From the NCBI GenBank assembly GCA_016709995.1, contig JADJLQ010000001.1:3010001-3074000 (forward strand): a DNA stretch of 64,000 nucleotides, written 5' to 3'. Positions 59,082 through 64,000 of the stretch are shown here, piece by piece. Under the pieces are notes generated by a model. The model made no database searches. It saw only the letters and a list, made by a program, of their open reading frames with translations, and was not told where the DNA came from. Positions within the stretch are counted from its first letter, which is position 1; each line of letters starts with the position of its first letter. The stretch is from Saprospiraceae bacterium. GTDB taxonomy: Bacteria; Bacteroidota; Bacteroidia; Chitinophagales; Saprospiraceae. A program made the translations under genes and the position numbers.

Positions 59082-62000
59082 TGAAACTCGAATTGTCAGC
59101 AGGGATCAAATGGGGTTTATTGATCAGTTGGATATTTTCACTGATGTGTTCTAACACGGTAGGTCAGTCCAGCTCCGCTTCCAAAGAGCATCGGGTGAAA
59201 TGAAAATAGACCCCGCCACCGGGTATCTGCATATATCGAATGGTTTACTGGGCATCATAATCCCATGGAAACTTTTAAGCTGACCCTCGCACGAGGACAA
59301 AAATCAATCACCATCTTGGAAGAGACGGATTTCGATATATTTTATGCTTTTAAGATTAGCAATGGATTACATCCGGACAGAGCACGGTACCGTGGCTGGA
59401 ATGCTCAATCCAAAGAATACGGATACAGTCCGGATGGCACTGTATATAATAATGCTAATTTATTGTCCGGAAGTGTAGATGCGACAGTAGACTTGACTTA
59501 TAACAGGACTTTTTATTACCCTCAACTGTCGTTATGGGACCAGGCAGGGGCCGAGCAAAATACTGGCCGATACTGGATGGTATTCAATAGCCATCAAACC
59601 CGATCTAATCTTTTTGGCTTTTATCAAGGCAAACCCAAATTATTGATCGGTGCCAGGCTTAGCGGACCACAGTTAATCACCCGCCAGCAAGATGACATCA
59701 ATAAAGAACCAGCCTGTGCCGATATCGGTGTAACTATTCCCGCCGCACCGGAGATAATATGTGGTTTCCACACAAACGCTACGAATGGAATATATTTATA
59801 AGTAATACAGATGATGTACGGGATCCCACACAGGATCAGCCCATCATGAAAGAGCTCAATATGAGATCCTCCCTGGGTTCAACCATCCGGCAGAAGAGTG
59901 AAAAAAAGATCCTGCTCAATCCCTCGTTTTACCAATGTGCCATTTTTATGCCGGCGGCAGAAGTGCAGGAGATGATTCGCCGTACCAAGGCAGACTATAG
60001 TTATTATACCCATCTGATGCAGATGGATGGTTCGTATCGGTCTATCTGGGATGCGTGGCGATTCAAAGATTCAGCCAGGGCCATCATCGATCGGCTGGTG
60101 GCTACCCGGGAGGACTTGGTCAAAAATTATGAGACCGGAGACGGCACCTTCCAACTGAACACCAGGTATTGGTATGGAGTCCGCAATTTTAAGATCATGA
60201 CCATGACGGTGGCAGGACTATTTGCTGACCGATCTATCCTGCTGACCGCCAAAGAAAGGACCAGCCTGGAGCAATTGGTAGGTATGCTCGCCCGTATCGT
60301 CTGGGATGATAATAATGTGCCCATCATTGACTCTGCCGGAGTCAATATGGGCCGGCTAATATGGTGTTCCAATACCAAAATTCAGGGCGTTATTTTTTCG
60401 CTCTGCTGATGAGCAAAGACCCGGAGTTTGCAGCCAGGACAGTTGCGATCAAAAAGCGGCTTACAGAAGAAATCGAAAAAGGCATCTTTGCCAATGGATC
60501 CAGTTTTGGCAGCCCGCATTATACCCAGACCGGGATAGATCCGATCTGGTTTACCCTGCTTCAGATCAAACAAGCCGGCCTGGGCAATATGTTTTCCCAA
60601 CCCCTGATCAAAAAATACGCAGTTTTTCTGACCAGTCTGCTCACCCCACCCTCCGCGAGGTTTAATCTCAATCGCAAACTGATCAGTTTTGGGGATGGCT
60701 CGGAGGAAAGCGCCGGAAGTTTTGGCCTGCTCGCCACCGGGCTCAAAGATATAGACCCGGCACTTTCCCGGACACTTTTGAGCCTGTATTACAATGGACC
60801 CCCTACCTATATATTTGCCGGCCCGGCGCCTTTGGCCATCTCCAGTACCTATCAGCCGCCGGCGACTCAAATCACCCTGACGGATTGTTCGTACAATGGA
60901 TATGTCACCCACTTCCGGCTAGGTGCCAACCATCGCCTCGAGAGCGCACTGTGGGTATTGAATGGGGATACTTTTTATGATCACCGGGGGGATGATCGGG
61001 GTGAGGTGGCGATATATGCACTCGGCGCTCCATTATCATTGAGCAGTAGCAGTTTTTATATGCCCATGCAGCAGGCGCCCATATCCGATCGATGGTGGTA
61101 CCCTCGTCCAGGTTTCCGGATTGGGCAGGAGCAGATCAGCCGATCGATGATGGGGTCGGGTGGGACTGCCTGGGGTATAAGTAAACAGGTCGAATTCGTA
61201 TCCTTTAATAATGCAGCTTATTCCCTTATCGAGATGTCCAATTCGGACAGCGGCACCTGGACCAGGAAAATCCTGGAGATCCACCTCAATGATTCGGTGC
61301 CGATCTATGTTTTTACGATTCGGTATCCACGCCTGCGGTCTGGAGTATGATGATGATGTCCGACGGCCCTGTGCTTACGCCGGCCGGCCCCTGGCTCCCG
61401 GTCAAAAAATGCATAATAATGTCGACCTCAAACAATTACCCACTGGCACCCTGGCAAAACCTCTGAGCTCCGGATGGAACCAATTCAAATTCAACGGACA
61501 GCCCTGGCGCAAACATCCCTACGGGGTATTGACTGGAACTTGTATACCTGGTCCCCGGGGGCCTCTCAGTTTAGCCTGGCACATTGGGGTACTACCTGGC
61601 AGAATGACAATGAAGTGATCGACTATAAAAAATCCAATCTCACAGATTATACAGAAGAACAGCAGATCCTTCGTCTCAGGATCACCGCTCCGGTCACCAA
61701 TGTGCTTTGTCCTTATCTTAAAGGGGAGGACCTCACTCACCGGATACAGATCTCTGAGTCTAATGAATGGAGCTATCGGATCGGTGGTACGCAGCTGCTC
61801 CTTTATCCGGGTGCCTATCAGCTCACCAGGTCAGATACGACCTGGTATGGATGGTTTGGCAGGGCTGACCATGCAGCCATGCGGGACCAGATCACTGCTA
61901 AGGGAGGCAGCCTGAATTAAAACGATTTGGCAGACAGATCTACTGCTATATCCAGGGACTCAGTGGCGCCCGGACTATATATTTTCCTTTCAAAGTGAGT

Positions 62001-62138
62001 ACACCGGCATATCAGCAGGGTGTCGTATTCAAACCTACCGGCTCAGGGACCAATGTCACCATGGAGTACAAATCTTCCGGCCTGGACCAGGCTCCTGGCA
62101 AAAAACAATATAAGGTCTTTCATTTTGTCCAAAGTTGA
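59078..62138 (+). CDS. Large secreted heparinase II/III-like protein, broken by about seven frameshifts
   Basis: Eight segments in alternating frames join into one protein of about 1000 aa. It begins at ATG 59078 (MMKLELSAGIKWGLLISWIF, a signal segment), continues in several frames (59265-59801, 59759-60409, 60361-61350, 61327-61618, 61474-61920), and ends at TGA 62136-62138 after KQYKVFHFVQS. The middle has long helical parts (LVGMLARIVWDDNNVPI; KRLTEEIEKGIFANG) and the later part has ALWVLNGDTFYDHRGDD followed by a beta domain, which resembles polysaccharide lyases of the heparinase II/III or alginate-lyase type. Its role in the locus could be trimming of the exported polymer. Assignment to the fold is tentative. 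Confidence 0.6.
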
Positions 62139-62171
62139 GACTGATTTTTTAAATAATAGTATGCCTAAACC

Positions 62172-63168
62172 TTGAAAACTGCGATCATCACCGGTATTGG
62201 TGGCCAGGACGGGGCCTATCTCGCGCAGCATTTATTGCAGCAGGGCTATCGGGTGGTAGGCACGACGAGGTCGGTGGCCACATTTGAGGATTATCGGCTC
62301 CGCTATCTCGGCATCCATCTATCGGTCGAAATCATCCGCTTGCGGGAAGTCAATATTTCTGCCATGGCGGACCTGTTATTTACTTACCAACCCGATGAAG
62401 TATATAATCTTACAGCCCAGAGCAGTGTAGCCGCTTCATTTAAAGATCCGTTTGATACCATAGAGTACAATGTCCTTACTGTATTGGCCTGGGTCAAAGC
62501 TATATCTGATTATGCTCCGCATACCCGATTTTACCAGGCTTCCAGCAGTGAGATGTTTGGCAATATTTCACCGGAGGTACTTCCTTTAAAAGAAAATGTC
62601 ATCTTTCATCCTGCCAGTCCCTATGGTATCTCCAAAGCTACCGCCCATTGGATAGCTGTCAATTACCGGGAGTCACATCAGCTGTATTGTGCCTGTGGTA
62701 TCTTGTTCAATCATGAATCTCCCCTCCGGGGTTTTGCTTATGTCATCAAGAAAATACTCAGCCACCTGGTCACGATCCATCGGACCGGCATCGACCGACC
62801 CCTGCTGGTGGGCAATACCAGTATTAAAAAGAGATTGGGGTTATGCACCCGAGTATGTCAAAGCCATGCATCTCGTATTGCAACAGGCCGGCTCAGATGA
62901 CTATTTGATCTGTTCCGGCAATGTTTGGACCCTGGATGAGTTTATAGAGGCTGCTTGTTTACGATTAGATCTGGACCGCGACGGCATTATCCGGCATGAC
63001 TCTGCACTATACCGTCCCAACGAACTACTGGCTATTTACGGTGATCCATCCAAAGCCAAGTCCTTGCTGGGCTGGCAATATAATCTCACTAACCTGCAAC
63101 TCCTGGATTTATTGATCCGGGACGAAATCCATTTTCAGGAATGGCAGGAATCGAATCCATCCAAATGA
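62172..63168 (+). CDS. gmd: GDP-mannose 4,6-dehydratase-like enzyme, frameshifted
   Basis: About 332 aa in two frames joined near 62829. TGIGGQDGAYLAQHLL is the GMD-type NADP motif; YNLTAQSSVAASFKDP, QASSSEMFGNI and PYGISKATAHW (catalytic Tyr/Lys) and ILFNHESPLRG are typical. The second frame gives RDWGYAPEYVKAMHLVLQQ. Removing one A from the A5 run near 62825-62829 restores the frame. It would make GDP-4-keto-6-deoxymannose for fucose- or perosamine-like residues. TTG start; its 3' end overlaps the ATPase gene by 4 bp. Confidence 0.85.
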
Positions 63169-63997
63169 GTACCAAGCCCATCATTGAGGTAGAACATCTA
63201 TCCAAAAAGTTTATCATTTCCCATGAAGCCCCCCAAAGCTATCGGTCCATGCGGGATGCTATGACGGAAAAAATCTTATCAATCATTCCATCAAAAAAAC
63301 AAAAAGCCGCTTCCACCTCAGAAGAGTTTTGGGCATTGAAGGATGTCAATTTTACCGTCCATGCCGGTGACAGAATAGGGATCATTGGTCGCAATGGAGC
63401 GGGCAAAAGTACTTTACTGAAGATTCTCAGCAGGATCACACCACCATCAAAGGGTAAAATAAGTATCAGGGCAGAGTGGCGAGTTTATTGGAAGTGGGCA
63501 CCGGCTTCCATCCTGAATTGACTGGAAGAGAAAATATTTTCTTAAATGGTGCTATCCTGGGTATGAGCAGATCGGAGATTCAAAGAAAATTTGACGAAGT
63601 AGTAGATTTTGCAGAAGTTGAAAAATTTTTGGACACGCCTGTTAAAAGATATTCTGCGGGTATGTACGTGCGCCTGGCTTTTGCTGTAGCTGCTCACTTG
63701 GAGCCTGAAATCCTGATAGTAGATGAAGTACTGGCAGTGGGCGATGCACAGTTTCAAAAAAAATGCCTGGGAAAAATGGAGGATGTCAGTAGGAATGAAG
63801 GGAGGACAGTACTGTTTGTAAGTCATAATATTGCTGCCGTAAAAACATTTTGCAATAAGGGAATATTGCTTGTTACAGGAAAATTAGAAAAATTTGATGA
63901 AATAGACTCAATTATAGCAGTTTATCAAGACTTTCAGAATATAAATTCAACCTACATTTACGATAAAAATGATGTTATCGAAAAGGATCTGATCTAA
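63165..63997 (+). CDS. wzt: ABC-type polysaccharide export ATPase (Wzt-like), frameshifted
   Basis: About 277 aa in two frames. The first gives IIEVEHLSKKFIISHEAPQS and the Walker A IIGRNGAGKSTLLK; the second starts in VASLLEVGTGFHPELTGREN and contains KRYSAGMYVRLAFAVAAHLE (ABC signature), ILIVDEVLAVGD (Walker B) and VLFVSHNIAAV. One G missing near 63468-63475 explains the break. With TAA at 63995-63997, it lacks the long C-terminal carbohydrate-binding domain of many Wzt proteins. It powers the permease at 56.3 kb. Confidence 0.88.
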
Positions 63998-64000
63998 TAA

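Noticed and set aside
60382..60912. 176-aa minus-strand ORF in the heparinase-like gene
   Set aside because: The plus strand carries the coherent secreted protein; the minus frame is open only by chance in GC-richer DNA.
36894..63997. Prophage or integrative element
   Set aside because: No integrase, terminase, capsid or tRNA-adjacent attachment site was found; the small genes are TA or nuclease-like and scattered.
1..64000. tRNA or rRNA genes
   Set aside because: No cloverleaf or T-loop GTTCRA pattern in a suitable context and no rRNA segments were noticed by eye.

Overview
The window looks like chromosome from a Bacteroidota bacterium, probably near Saprospiraceae/Chitinophagales. Visible support: the Bacteroidetes -7 promoter box (TAnnTTTG) sits a few bases upstream of many start codons; there are gliding-motility-type and T9SS-type C-terminal domains; methionine synthase is split in two genes; and a UpxY/NusG-like factor opens a surface-polysaccharide locus. 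The genus cannot be fixed from sequence reading alone.

Layout. 1-16.5 kb is mostly housekeeping and secreted carbohydrate enzymes: end of a GH5-like gene, nadE, an MFS pump, a T9SS-type protein, a GH43 enzyme, a class A PBP, recO, a Kelch lipoprotein, a small MITE-like element, an SGNH hydrolase, a VapC-type toxin-antitoxin pair, rsmG, a 10-copy tandem repeat and the processing protease prc. 16.5-26 kb is a signalling island: two histidine kinases sharing an exact 230-bp kinase-domain segment, a LuxR-type response regulator, a stand-alone LuxR HTH protein and several unrecognised secreted proteins. Three genes here carry the same 15-bp palindrome exactly 23 bp before a TTTG-type -7 box, which looks like a small regulon. 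26-33 kb holds a DNA glycosylase, a choice-of-anchor-B protein, PaiB, an ADP-ribosylglycohydrolase-like protein, a VOC protein and an alpha-L-fucosidase. 33-37 kb is the split metH.

From 36.9 kb to the end is a surface-polysaccharide locus: Wzz-like protein, winged-helix regulator, UpxY-like antiterminator, ugd, then a dispersed WbpA/B/D/E set (dehydrogenase 44.5 kb, oxidoreductase 45.8 kb, acetyltransferase 49.4 kb, aminotransferase 40.7 kb) predicted to make UDP-2,3-diacetamido-2,3-dideoxy-glucuronate, with an L-2-hydroxyglutarate oxidase directly after the WbpB homologue. It continues with asparagine synthase, an ABC exporter (permease 56.3 kb, ATPase 63.2 kb), a GMD-like dehydratase and a broken secreted heparinase-like protein. 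No glycosyltransferase is visible. The locus is interrupted by toxin-antitoxin-like and nuclease-like genes (DUF559, HicB, MntA/HepT, GxxExxY, Fic, DUF4258/DUF2283, antitoxin/PIN) and by four families of hairpin-forming intergenic repeats. A roughly 1.06-kb unit at 54.06-55.12 kb appears duplicated in tandem, with different toxin-antitoxin cargo in each copy.

Caution: several genes are split by 1-nt shifts, several of them in homopolymers (class A PBP, GH43, gmd, wzt, the heparinase-like gene). They are densest in the last 5 kb and look at least partly like consensus errors rather than true pseudogenes.
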